A stretch of 64,000 nucleotides of DNA. It comes from Streptomyces flavofungini. GTDB taxonomy: Bacteria > Actinomycetota > Actinomycetes > Streptomycetales > Streptomycetaceae. The notes beneath the pieces were generated by a model. It did not search any database, was not told where the DNA came from, and worked only from the letters and a program-made list of their open reading frames with translations. A program made the position numbers and the translations under genes. The DNA lies in the NCBI RefSeq assembly GCF_014650815.1, contig NZ_BMVR01000016.1:145646-209645 (forward strand), in the 5' to 3' direction. This document shows, in pieces, positions 46,213 to 53,918 of the stretch. Each line of letters starts with the position of its first letter. Within the stretch, counting starts at the first letter, position 1.

Positions 46213-46403
46213 GGGAGATGGCGGCGCTACGGGGAGTGGGGGCACGTGGGGCGGGAAGGCGAGGCGGCATGGTGACGAAGTCGGCGGGAGTGGTGGACGT
46301 GGTCAGTCCGGTGGGCTTTCCGGGCTTTTCTGGCTTTTCTGGTGTACCGGGCTTTCCGGCTGTGCCGGGCTTTCCGGGCGTGCTGAGGGAGGCGAAGGCG
46401 TGA
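46209..46403 (+). CDS. 64-codon linker ORF between RNase and barstar
   Basis: ATG 46209 overlaps the RNase stop (ATGA), and the TGA at 46401-46403 overlaps the barstar GTG (GTGA), so this frame exactly bridges the two genes. It encodes a basic N-terminus (MREMAALRGVGARGAGRRGG) and then a Gly-Phe-Pro-rich repeat (GFPGFSGFSGVPGFPAVPGF). The DNA of the repeat is a 9-base pattern. No family is known. The double overlap is the main evidence for translation. The product may be only a vehicle for ribosome transit or a small real peptide. Confidence 0.45.
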   Translation: MREMAALRGVGARGAGRRGGMVTKSAGVVDVVSPVGFPGFSGFSGVPGFPAVPGFPGVLREAKA

Positions 46404-46867
46404 CGGCGGCGGATGGTGCGGAGCGGGCCCACGCAGACGGCGCGGATGGCGTGGGTGGCGCTGACGGCGCTGGCGGCACGGACGGGCCGGGCGCGGGCGG
46501 GCCGCTCGCACCCATGCCCGCGTCCGTGCTCGACGCCGTGCGCGGCAGCGGCTGGGCCACGCTCGCACTCGATCTGGACGGCGTGCTCGACAAGGCCGCG
46601 TTCATGGACCGGTGCGCCGAGGCGCTGTCGCTGCCGGACTGGTTCGGGCGCAACTGGGACGCGCTCGCCGACTGCCTCACCGACCTGTCGTGGGCGCCCG
46701 ACGCCCCGGGGCGGCTGCTCGTCGTCTCCGGGTGGCGGGAGTACGCCGAGGCGGCGCCGGGGGACTGGGCCGTCGCGCAGGAGGTGTTCGCCGACGCGGT
46801 GACGTACTGGAGCGGTCGCGAGCGGGGCCTGGAGGTCGTGCTCGTCGTGGGCCCGCTGGCGGACTGA
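46400..46867 (+). CDS. Barstar-family ribonuclease inhibitor
   Basis: Barstar proteins bind secreted guanyl RNases tightly and protect the producer's cytoplasm. After an Ala/Asp/Gly-rich N-terminal extension of about 40 residues, the product shows WATLALDLDGVLDKAAFMDR and the signature LPDWFGRNWDALADCLTDL. The two aspartates of the signature match the barnase-binding acidic residues of barstar. GTG 46400 has AGGGAGG upstream and overlaps the linker ORF stop. Its position downstream of the RNase gene in one overlapping operon ties toxin and inhibitor expression together. Confidence 0.88.
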   Translation: MTAADGAERAHADGADGVGGADGAGGTDGPGAGGPLAPMPASVLDAVRGSGWATLALDLDGVLDKAAFMDRCAEALSLPDWFGRNWDALADCLTDLSWAPDAPGRLLVVSGWREYAEAAPGDWAVAQEVFADAVTYWSGRERGLEVVLVVGPLAD

Positions 46868-46907
46868 GGGGCATGGGCTCGAAGGCCGGGCGCGCGGTTC
46901 CGGGCGC

Positions 46908-47089
46908 ACCGCTCGGCCACGGGACCCCCATGCACCGCTCGGCCGCGGAACCCGCACGCACCGCTCGGCCACGGGACCCCCACGCACCGCTCGGCCGCGG
47001 AACCCGCACGCACCGCTCGGCCGCGGAACCCGCACGCACCGCTGGGCCACGGAACCCGCACGCACCGCTGGGCCACGGAACCCGCACGC
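46908..47089. repeat. 26-bp tandem repeat array, seven copies
   Basis: Seven head-to-tail units of 26 bases (starting ACCGCTCGGCC or ACCGCTGGGCC) lie between barstar and guaB1, with a partial eighth copy. Units come in subtypes differing by a few bases, CACGGGACCCC versus CGCGGAACCCG. The units are adjacent with no spacers, so this is a minisatellite, not CRISPR. Because 26 is not a multiple of three, the array reads through all frames and is unlikely to be coding. Confidence 0.95.
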
Positions 47090-47269
47090 ACCGCGCGCCC
47101 ACCGCAGCGGAGCGTGCCCGGCTTGGAGGATCCGCCCAGGGGCTTCGGGGGCCGTCTGGGTGATCGTCCCAGGCGGCGCAACGCCCGCGGCGTGGGACAA
47201 TGAACTACGTGCTTTTCCCCCAGCTGTCCTGTTCGGGGGCCACCTCTGATCGACTGGGATGAGCAGCAC
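47090..47269. promoter_or_regulatory. guaB1 upstream region
   Basis: This 180-base gap follows the repeat array. GACAAT at 47196-47201 is a possible -10 element, and GTCCCA/TGGGAC (47167-47172 and 47193-47198) form a small inverted repeat just before it. No gene was found. Confidence 0.4.
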
Positions 47270-48712
47270 GTGCGTTTCCTCAATGACATCCAGCCCGCGT
47301 ACGACCTGACGTACGACGACGTCTTCATGGTGCCGAGGCGCTCCGCCGTAGGCTCCCGCCAGGGCGTCGACCTCTCGTCGCCGGACGGCACGGGCACCAC
47401 GATCCCGCTGGTCGTCGCCAACATGACCGCGATCGCGGGCCGCCGGATGGCCGAGACCATGGCCCGCCGCGGCGGCCTCGTCGTCATTCCGCAGGACATC
47501 CCGATCGACGTCGTCACCGAGGTCATCTCCTGGGTGAAGACGCGCCACCTCGTCCTGGACACCCCCATCGTCCTGGCCCCCACGCAGACCGTCGCGGACG
47601 CCCTCGCGCTGCTGCCCAAGCGCGCCCACAACGCGGGCGTCGTGGTGGACGAGGACGGCAAGCCCGTCGGCGTCGTCACGGACGCCGACCTCAGCGGCGT
47701 CGACCGCTTCACCCAGCTCTTCGAGGTCATGTCCAAGGACCTCGTGCTGCTCGACGCGGACATCGACCCGCGCGACGCCTTCAACAAGCTGGACGGCGCC
47801 AACCGCCGGTACGCCCCGGCCGTCGACAAGGACGGCCGCCTCGCGGGCATCCTGACCCGCACCGGCGCCCTGCGCGCGACGCTGTACACCCCGGCCGTGG
47901 ACGCGAACGGCAAGCTCCGCGTCGCCGCCGCCGTCGGCATCAACGGCGACGTGGCGGGCAAGGCCAAGCAGCTCCTCGACGCGGGCGTGGACACGCTCGT
48001 CGTGGACACCGCGCACGGCCACCAGGAGTCGATGATCGCCGCGGTCAAGGCCGTGCGCGCGCTCGACCCGCAGGTGCCGATCGTCGCGGGCAACATCGTC
48101 GCCGCCGAGGGCGTGCGGGACCTGATCGAGGCGGGCGCCGACATCATCAAGGTCGGCGTCGGCCCCGGCGCCATGTGCACCACGCGGATGATGACCGGCG
48201 TGGGCCGCCCGCAGTTCTCCGCGGTGCTCGAATGCGCCGCCGAGGCCAAGAAGTTCGGCAAGCACGTGTGGGCCGACGGCGGCGTCCGGCACCCGCGCGA
48301 TGTCGCCATGGCGCTGGCCGCCGGCGCGTCGAACGTCATGATCGGCTCCTGGTTCGCGGGCACGTACGAGTCCCCGGGCGACCTCCAGCAGGACGCCAAC
48401 GGCCGCCTGTACAAGGAGTCGTTCGGCATGGCGTCCGCCCGCGCCGTGCGCAACCGCACCAGCGAGGAGTCGGCCTACGACCGCGCCCGCAAGGCGCTGT
48501 TCGAGGAGGGCATCTCCACCTCCCGCATGTTCCTCGACCCGGCCCGCCCCGGCGTCGAGGACCTGATCGATTCGGTCATCGCGGGCGTCCGCTCCTCCTG
48601 CACCTACGCGGGTGCCGCGTCCCTCGCGGAGTTCGCCGAGAAGGCCACGGTCGGCATCCAGAGCGCCGCGGGCTACGCCGAGGGCAAGCCCCTGCACGCC
48701 AGCTGGAGCTGA
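47270..48712 (+). CDS. guaB1: GuaB1-type GMP reductase (IMP dehydrogenase family)
   Basis: The 480-residue protein has the IMPDH/GMPR TIM barrel with two CBS domains inserted at about residues 95-215 (APTQTVADALALLPKR..., LDADIDPRDAFNKLDG...). The catalytic loop is IKVGVGPGAMCTTRMMTGVG, with the cysteine that forms the thioimidate. The NADP/substrate regions VADANM-like VANMTAIAG and GSWFAGTYESPG also appear. Actinobacterial GuaB1 proteins have been shown to be GMP reductases (GMP to IMP) rather than IMP dehydrogenases, which fits the GuaB1 N-terminus MRFLNDIQPAYDLTYDDVF. A 17-bp terminator follows. Confidence 0.9.
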   Translation: MRFLNDIQPAYDLTYDDVFMVPRRSAVGSRQGVDLSSPDGTGTTIPLVVANMTAIAGRRMAETMARRGGLVVIPQDIPIDVVTEVISWVKTRHLVLDTPIVLAPTQTVADALALLPKRAHNAGVVVDEDGKPVGVVTDADLSGVDRFTQLFEVMSKDLVLLDADIDPRDAFNKLDGANRRYAPAVDKDGRLAGILTRTGALRATLYTPAVDANGKLRVAAAVGINGDVAGKAKQLLDAGVDTLVVDTAHGHQESMIAAVKAVRALDPQVPIVAGNIVAAEGVRDLIEAGADIIKVGVGPGAMCTTRMMTGVGRPQFSAVLECAAEAKKFGKHVWADGGVRHPRDVAMALAAGASNVMIGSWFAGTYESPGDLQQDANGRLYKESFGMASARAVRNRTSEESAYDRARKALFEEGISTSRMFLDPARPGVEDLIDSVIAGVRSSCTYAGAASLAEFAEKATVGIQSAAGYAEGKPLHASWS

Positions 48713-48740
48713 TCCTCCGGCACGCCCTGAGCCGTGCTTG

Positions 48741-48778
48741 GACGGCCCCCACCGGTCGGGAGACCGGTGGGGGCCGTC
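48741..48778. terminator. guaB1 terminator
   Basis: GACGGCCCCCACCGGTC pairs perfectly with its reverse complement around GGGA: a 17-bp stem 28 bases after the stop. It is one of the strongest hairpins in the window. Confidence 0.85.
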
Positions 48779-48848
48779 GTCGTCTCCGGGGTTGTTCGTC
48801 GGCCACCGGGGCTCCGGGTCGCAGGACGGTCGCGAAAAGGCCGAAACA

Positions 48849-48935
48849 AGCGGTCCATTTACGGCGTATAAGCCCTACCCTTTCCCGCCCCTGCCAAGAG
48901 GGGGAGATAGCGGTTCATTTACGGCGTATAACCCC
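48849..48935. repeat. Two direct repeats upstream of the NRPS cluster
   Basis: A 27-base element, AGCGGTYCATTTACGGCGTATAA plus four bases, occurs at 48849-48875 and again at 48909-48935, exactly 60 bases apart with two mismatches. The TATAA-containing core is unusually AT-rich for this genome. Two regularly spaced copies before the first P450 gene suggest binding sites of a cluster regulator or duplicated promoters. Confidence 0.7.
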
Positions 48936-49123
48936 CACCTCTCCGGCCCTGAACGGGCGTGGAAGATCGATTTTCCGTTTGCCTTCCCCGGGCGATTTCG
49001 TGGTGACGTAGCGGGGCACGGTATTCCTGGGTTCGTGAGCGACTTGCTGGCGCCGCAAGGCGGCTTGAAGCAAGGATGAGATCTCGTACCGCCATTCATC
49101 ACCAGGCACCGTGGAGGCAATTG

Positions 49124-50317
49124 ATGACCGCCCTTGACGAGCGATGGAACATACGGCCCGAGCATTTCTGGCTGCGCGGGGTCCGCCCGCAACAGCCGCT
49201 GGACTACGACCAGCAGCACGGGATGTGGAACGTCTACGGCTACGCGGAGGCCAGCGAGATCCTCGGCGACCCGACGACGTACACGTCCGACACCGCGCAC
49301 CTGTTCCCCGTGGACATCGACCCCGCGCTCTCCGAAGGCGATGTGACGCACTTAGACCCTCCGGAGCACACCAAGCTGCGCGCGCTGATCAGCAGCGCGT
49401 TCACCCCGAAGGTCGTGGCCGACCTCGAACCGAGGATCCGCGAGATCACCGAGGAACTCCTCGACGAGGTGGCCGGCCTCGACCGGTTCGACTTCGTGGA
49501 GGCCCTCGCCTTCCCGCTGCCGGTGATCGTGATCGCCGAACTGCTCGGCCTGCCCCGCAGCGACCGCGGCATGCTCAAGCAGCTGACGTATCAGATCACC
49601 GAGAACAAGAGCCCGTTCGATCTCATCGACAACAGCGAGGTGGGGGACGGCAACCTCCAGACCCTCGACGACCAGATGCGGCAACTCCACGGCTACCTGC
49701 ACGAACACGCCTCCGCGCGCCGGAAGGCGCCGCGGGAGGACCTGCTGACCCGGCTGGTCCAGGCGGAGGTCGACGGCAGGCGGCTGACCGACGGCGAGGT
49801 GGCGAACTTCGGGACCATCGTGATGTTCGCCGGGCACATCACCACGACGATGCTGCTGGGCAGCACGGTGCTGTGCCTGGACGCGTACCCGGAACACGCG
49901 GCCCGGGTCCGCGCGGACCGCACGCTGGTGCCGTCCACCATCGAGGAGTCCCTGCGCTTCCTGAGCCCCTTCCCGGCGACTTCCCGCGCCACCACCACCG
50001 AGGTGACCATCGGCGGACAGGTGGTGCCCGCCGACCAGATGCTCGTGGTGTGGCTCGCGGCGGCGAACCGGGACGACCGGCAGTTCACCGACGCGGACGT
50101 CTTCGATCCGACCCGCGACCCCAACCCGCACATCGCGTTCAGCCGCGGCAATCACTACTGCGTCGGCGCGCCCCTGGCACGCCTTGAGGGCCGCGTCGCG
50201 TTGAACATCCTCCTGGACCGCTATTCCGGCATGCACACGGACCCGGACAGCCCGCCGGTGTTCTTCCCGTCCATGGATCTGGCCGGCGCCAGGGTTCTCC
50301 CGCTCCGCGTCGCATAG
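49124..50317 (+). CDS. Cytochrome P450 (first of two)
   Basis: The 397-residue soluble bacterial P450 has ExxR at Glu275-Arg278 (EESLR) and the heme-ligand motif FSRGNHYCVG with Cys346. Its I-helix segment is FAGHITTTML: where most P450s have Asp or Glu before the conserved Thr, this one has Ile239. ATG 49124 has GGAGG upstream. It is followed by a methyltransferase gene. The protein is clearly related over its length to the minus-strand P450 at 52722-53918 (shared WNVYGYAEA, VDGxRLTDxEV, RADRxLVPxTIEE), so the pair arose by duplication. Likely role: hydroxylation of an NRPS-bound or released peptide residue. Confidence 0.9.
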   Translation: MTALDERWNIRPEHFWLRGVRPQQPLDYDQQHGMWNVYGYAEASEILGDPTTYTSDTAHLFPVDIDPALSEGDVTHLDPPEHTKLRALISSAFTPKVVADLEPRIREITEELLDEVAGLDRFDFVEALAFPLPVIVIAELLGLPRSDRGMLKQLTYQITENKSPFDLIDNSEVGDGNLQTLDDQMRQLHGYLHEHASARRKAPREDLLTRLVQAEVDGRRLTDGEVANFGTIVMFAGHITTTMLLGSTVLCLDAYPEHAARVRADRTLVPSTIEESLRFLSPFPATSRATTTEVTIGGQVVPADQMLVVWLAAANRDDRQFTDADVFDPTRDPNPHIAFSRGNHYCVGAPLARLEGRVALNILLDRYSGMHTDPDSPPVFFPSMDLAGARVLPLRVA

Positions 50318-50451
50318 CGCGCCGCCGACCAGCTCACGAACACCTCACCAGAACAACAGAATTGCCGACCGGAAGCGGCAGGGACGAGCTCTCATGTCCG
50401 GCTTCCGACGGTGTCCGGTCGGCAGGACGTATGAGAGAGGAAATTCGCACG

Positions 50452-51480
50452 ATGGAACAGCAGATACAGCCTTCGCTGGCGAAGATGGCCCTCGGCTACA
50501 TCACCGCGGAAATTCTGTACGTGGCCGCAGAACTGCGCCTCGCCGACGCGTTCGACGGCGGTCCGCGCAGTTACCAGGAGCTCGCCAAGGAGACGGGCGC
50601 GGACCCGCGTACGCTGCGCAGGCTCCTGCGGGCGCTCGTCGGAGAGGGCGTGGTCACCCAGGTCGACGCCGACCGGTTCGCACTCACCGAGCTCGGCGGG
50701 CAGCTGCGCGCCGACGCACCCGACTCGGTGCGGGACACGGTGCTGCTCACCAAGACGCCCGAGCTGCACCGCGCCTGGGGGCAGTTGCTGAGCGTCGTAC
50801 GCAGGGGAGAGCCCACCCTGCACCCGGACACCGGGAAGACGCCCTTCGAATGGCTCCTGGACAACGAGGAGCTGGCGCCGAAGTTCCACCGGCTCATGGG
50901 GGAGAGCACGCGCGCGCTCGCTCCCGGGATCACCAGGGCCGGTGACTTCGGCCGGTTCGGCACGGTCGCCGACATCGGCGGCGGGGACGGCACGCTGCTC
51001 GCCGGGATCCTGGCCGAGGTACCGGGTCCGCGCGGGGTGCTCTACGACCTGGCCACGGCCATGGAGACGGCACCGGCCATCCTCAGCGAGGCCGGAGTCG
51101 CGGACCGGTGCGAGATCGTCGGGGGAGACTTCTTCTCGTCGGTGCCCTCGGGGGCCGACGCGTATCTCTTGAAGAACGTGATCCATGACTGGGACGACGA
51201 GAAGTCCGTCGCCGTGCTCCGCAACTGTCGGGCGGCCATGGGCCCCGACGCCCGGCTCCTCCTCGTCGAAACCGTCCTGCCGACGATCATGACCAAGGAC
51301 AACGTGATCGCCTTCGCCGATCTCGGCATCATGGTCGGCTGCGGCGGTGCCGAGCGCAGCGAGGAGGAGTACCGGGAACTCTTCGACGCCTCGGGCTTCA
51401 CGTTCACGAGCATCACCGAGGTGCTGGCCGACGGGCAGCCGACCGGGTTCCACGTCGTCGAGGGCACGCCCACGGCCTGA
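50452..51480 (+). CDS. SAM-dependent O-methyltransferase (first of two)
   Basis: The 342-residue protein has the two-domain layout of bacterial and plant-type small-molecule O-methyltransferases. A winged-helix dimerisation domain (DPRTLRRLLRALVGEGVVTQ) is followed by a Rossmann domain with the SAM loop VADIGGGDGTLL (residues 172-183). The family's catalytic base is His245 in NVIHDWDDE. ATG 50452 is the likely start; ATG 50431, closer behind a GAGG-rich stretch, is possible. A 347-bp segment of the SAM domain (50936-51282) is nearly identical in DNA to the inverted copy in the next gene. It probably methylates a hydroxyl made by one of the P450s. Confidence 0.9.
   Translation: MEQQIQPSLAKMALGYITAEILYVAAELRLADAFDGGPRSYQELAKETGADPRTLRRLLRALVGEGVVTQVDADRFALTELGGQLRADAPDSVRDTVLLTKTPELHRAWGQLLSVVRRGEPTLHPDTGKTPFEWLLDNEELAPKFHRLMGESTRALAPGITRAGDFGRFGTVADIGGGDGTLLAGILAEVPGPRGVLYDLATAMETAPAILSEAGVADRCEIVGGDFFSSVPSGADAYLLKNVIHDWDDEKSVAVLRNCRAAMGPDARLLLVETVLPTIMTKDNVIAFADLGIMVGCGGAERSEEEYRELFDASGFTFTSITEVLADGQPTGFHVVEGTPTA
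50936..51282 (+). repeat. Inverted 347-bp repeat, left arm (methyltransferase core)
   Basis: This segment of the first methyltransferase gene matches 51772-52118 on the opposite strand without net gaps and with only about a dozen mismatches counted by eye; the first 180 bases look identical. Flanking parts of the two genes are much less similar, so the repeat is sharply bounded. Confidence 0.9.
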
Positions 51481-51540
51481 CGTCCGGCCGCCGCGGGCCA
51501 CCGCGCTCCCTCGGGAGCCGTCCGCGCGTGCCGTGTGCGC

Positions 51541-51575
51541 CGAAGTGCTCGCCGACCCGGTCGGCGAGCACTTCG
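51541..51575. terminator. Bidirectional terminator between the convergent methyltransferases
   Basis: CGAAGTGCTCGCCGAC and its exact reverse complement form a 16-bp stem with the minimal loop CCG. The hairpin lies 61 bases after the first methyltransferase stop and 11 bases before the end of the second, opposing gene. Confidence 0.8.
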
Positions 51576-51585
51576 GGCGGCCGCC

Positions 51586-52593
51586 TCATGCCGCGGGCTC
51601 GGCCTCCACCAGGTGGTACCCGGGCACCACCTCGGTCGTGGTGGTCAGGGAGAGCCCGGCGGCGCCGAGGAGGGCACGGAAGTCGTCCTCGGTCCGTTCC
51701 CGGCCGCCGCTCCAGACCAGCATGTTGAGGTCGCCCTGCGCCTGCGCCGAGGTGTCGGGCGTGCTCAGCGGCGGCAGGACGGTTTCGACGAGGAGGAGCC
51801 GGGCGTCGGGCCCCATGGCCGCCCGACAGTTGCGGAGCACGGCGACGGACTTCTCGTCGTCCCAGACATGGACCACGTTCTTCAACAGATACGCGTCGGC
51901 CCCCGACGGCACCGAGGTGAACACATCCCCCGCGACGATCTCGCACCGGTCCGCGACTCCGGCCTCGCTGAGGATGGCCGGTGCCGTCTCCATGGCCGTG
52001 GCCAGGTCGTAGAGCACCCCGCGCGGACCCGGTACCTCGGCCAGGATCCCGGCGAGCAGCGTGCCGTCCCCGCCGCCGATGTCGGCGACCGTGCCGAACC
52101 GGCCGAAGTCACCGGCCCGAATGATCTCCGGCGCGAGCAGGCGGCTGCCGTCCGCCAGGGCCGTGTGATAGGTCGCCGCCAACTCGGGGTCGCGCAGGGT
52201 GAATTCGGCGGCCGTCCGGCCGGTCTCCGGGTCGCGGGCGGGCGCCCCGGTCCGCACGCTGTGGCCGAGCCCGCCCCAGGACCGCCAGACCTCGGGCAGG
52301 GCGTGCAGCAGCACGTGGTCGCGGATCGAGTCGGGTGCGTCGGCGCGCAGTTGACGGCCCGTCCCGGTGAGCTCGAACCGGTCGGCGTCGACCTGGGTCA
52401 CCACGCCGAGGCCGGCCAGGGCGCGCAGCAGCCTGCACAGGGTGGCCGGGTCCGTATCGGTGCGCTTGGCGAGATCCCGGTGGTCCTGTGGGCCGTCGGT
52501 GAACGCGTCGGCGAGCCTCAGCTCGACGGCGGCATGCAGGATGCGTGCCGGGATGTGGCCGAAGGCCAGCTCCAGCAGCGACATTTGATTCAT
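51586..52593 (-). CDS. SAM-dependent methyltransferase (second of two, altered catalytic motif)
   Basis: The 335-residue paralogue has the same layout: a winged-helix domain (DPATLCRLLRALAGLGVVTQ), then the SAM loop VADIGGGDGTLL (residues 169-180). The motif that reads HDW in the first enzyme is HVW here (His242-Val243). The catalytic histidine stays, but its acidic neighbour is lost. ATG 52593 starts MNQMSLLELAFGHIPARIL, with a GGAAAGGAAC-type ribosome site upstream. It follows the second P450 gene on the same strand after 128 bases, forming a P450-methyltransferase pair that mirrors the first pair. Confidence 0.88.
   Translation of the reverse strand: MNQMSLLELAFGHIPARILHAAVELRLADAFTDGPQDHRDLAKRTDTDPATLCRLLRALAGLGVVTQVDADRFELTGTGRQLRADAPDSIRDHVLLHALPEVWRSWGGLGHSVRTGAPARDPETGRTAAEFTLRDPELAATYHTALADGSRLLAPEIIRAGDFGRFGTVADIGGGDGTLLAGILAEVPGPRGVLYDLATAMETAPAILSEAGVADRCEIVAGDVFTSVPSGADAYLLKNVVHVWDDEKSVAVLRNCRAAMGPDARLLLVETVLPPLSTPDTSAQAQGDLNMLVWSGGRERTEDDFRALLGAAGLSLTTTTEVVPGYHLVEAEPAA
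51772..52118 (-). repeat. Inverted 347-bp repeat, right arm (methyltransferase core)
   Basis: This is the reverse-strand partner of 50936-51282, lying inside the second methyltransferase gene and separated from the first copy by about 490 bases. The arms could pair in single-stranded DNA and are substrates for gene conversion. Confidence 0.9.
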
Positions 52594-52721
52594 GGCGCAT
52601 CGTTCCTTTCCATTGAATTTCGGACATGCGCGGCGAGCGGTCTTCGCGCAAACGGCGCGTTGCGGTCGACCGGTCCGGGACCGGGCGACCGCAACGGGGT
52701 ACGGCTGGACCAACGGGTGCG

Positions 52722-53918
52722 CTATCGCATGAGCATCGGCAGCGTTTGGACGCCGATCATGTCCGGAGTCGGAAAGAACGTCGGTGGATTGTCGGGGTCG
52801 GTACGCATGCTGGGAAAGCGGTCGAAGAGAAGGTTGAGCGCGATCCGGCCTTCCATGCGGGCCAGCGGCGCGCCGATGCAGAAGTGGATGCCTCGGCCGA
52901 ACCCGAAGTGCGGGTTGGGGTCGCGGGCCGGGTCGAACGTATCCGGGTTCTTGAACTGGTTCCCGTCCCGGTTCGCCGCGCCGAGCCAGAGCAGCAGCAA
53001 CTGGTCCTTGGGGATGAGCTGCCCGGCCAGTTCCACGTCCGTGGAGGTGGCGCGCGAAATTCCCGCCGACGGGCTGAGGAGCCTGAGCGCTTCTTCGATG
53101 GTGGTCGGCACCAGGGACCGGTCCGCGCGTACCCGGGCCGCCTCCTCCGGGTGGCCGTCCAGGCACAGCATGGTGTTGCCGAGCAGCATCGTGGTGGTGA
53201 TGTGCCCGGTGATCAGCAGGATGTTCGCGATATTCACGACTTCGTTGTCGGTGAGGCGCTCACCGTCGACCTCGGCCTCGGTGAGATGGGTCAACAGGTC
53301 CTGCCGTGGCCGCTTTCTGCGCTCGTTCGCGTGCTCGCGCAGATACTCCAGCAGCGGCCGAATGTGGGTCATGGCGTCATTGATGTTGTTCTCACCCTCC
53401 TCGCCGTCGTTGAGGAAGGCGAAGCCGCTGAGGCTCTCGATGATCTTGTCGGCCCAGCCCTTGAACATGTGACGGTCACTGCTCGGGACGCCGAGCATCT
53501 CGGCGATCACGATGACCGGCAGCGGATAGGCCACGTCGGCGACCAGTTCCATGCTGTCCTGGTCGGACACGGCGTCGACCAGCTCCCGCGTGATCTCTTC
53601 GATGCGGGGTTCGAGTCCGGCCACGAGCTTCGGCGTGAACGCCTGGCTGACCAGATTGCGGATCTTGCGGTGGTCCGGGGGGTCCATCTGTGACATGTCG
53701 CCCTCGCTGAGCGACTCGTCGAGGGTCACGGGGAACAGGCGCGCGGTGTTGGAGGAGAAGGTTTTCGGTTCGCCGAGGATCCGCAGTGCTTCCGCGTATC
53801 CGTAGACGTTCCAGACCTTCTGTTCCTCGTCGAACTGGACGGGGTGCTCCGGGCGTTGCCCACGCAGCCACAGGTGACCCGGGTGGATGCCCCACCTGTC
53901 GACGAGTTGGGTGGTCAT
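52722..53918 (-). CDS. Cytochrome P450 (second of two)
   Basis: The 398-residue P450 carries ExxR (EEALR, about Glu276-Arg279) and the heme motif FGRGIHFCIG with Cys347. Its I-helix reads ITGHITTTML. As in the first P450, Ile replaces the usual acidic residue before the Thr pair, and Thr237 replaces the common Ala/Gly. ATG 53918 has AGGGGAAT upstream. It is divergent from the NRPS gene across a 424-base promoter region and is co-oriented with the second methyltransferase. A role in oxidising an NRPS-derived residue is inferred from the cluster. Confidence 0.9.
   Translation of the reverse strand: MTTQLVDRWGIHPGHLWLRGQRPEHPVQFDEEQKVWNVYGYAEALRILGEPKTFSSNTARLFPVTLDESLSEGDMSQMDPPDHRKIRNLVSQAFTPKLVAGLEPRIEEITRELVDAVSDQDSMELVADVAYPLPVIVIAEMLGVPSSDRHMFKGWADKIIESLSGFAFLNDGEEGENNINDAMTHIRPLLEYLREHANERRKRPRQDLLTHLTEAEVDGERLTDNEVVNIANILLITGHITTTMLLGNTMLCLDGHPEEAARVRADRSLVPTTIEEALRLLSPSAGISRATSTDVELAGQLIPKDQLLLLWLGAANRDGNQFKNPDTFDPARDPNPHFGFGRGIHFCIGAPLARMEGRIALNLLFDRFPSMRTDPDNPPTFFPTPDMIGVQTLPMLMR

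Noticed and set aside
46908..47089. CRISPR array
   Set aside because: Units are directly adjacent without unique spacers and no cas genes are near; it is a minisatellite.
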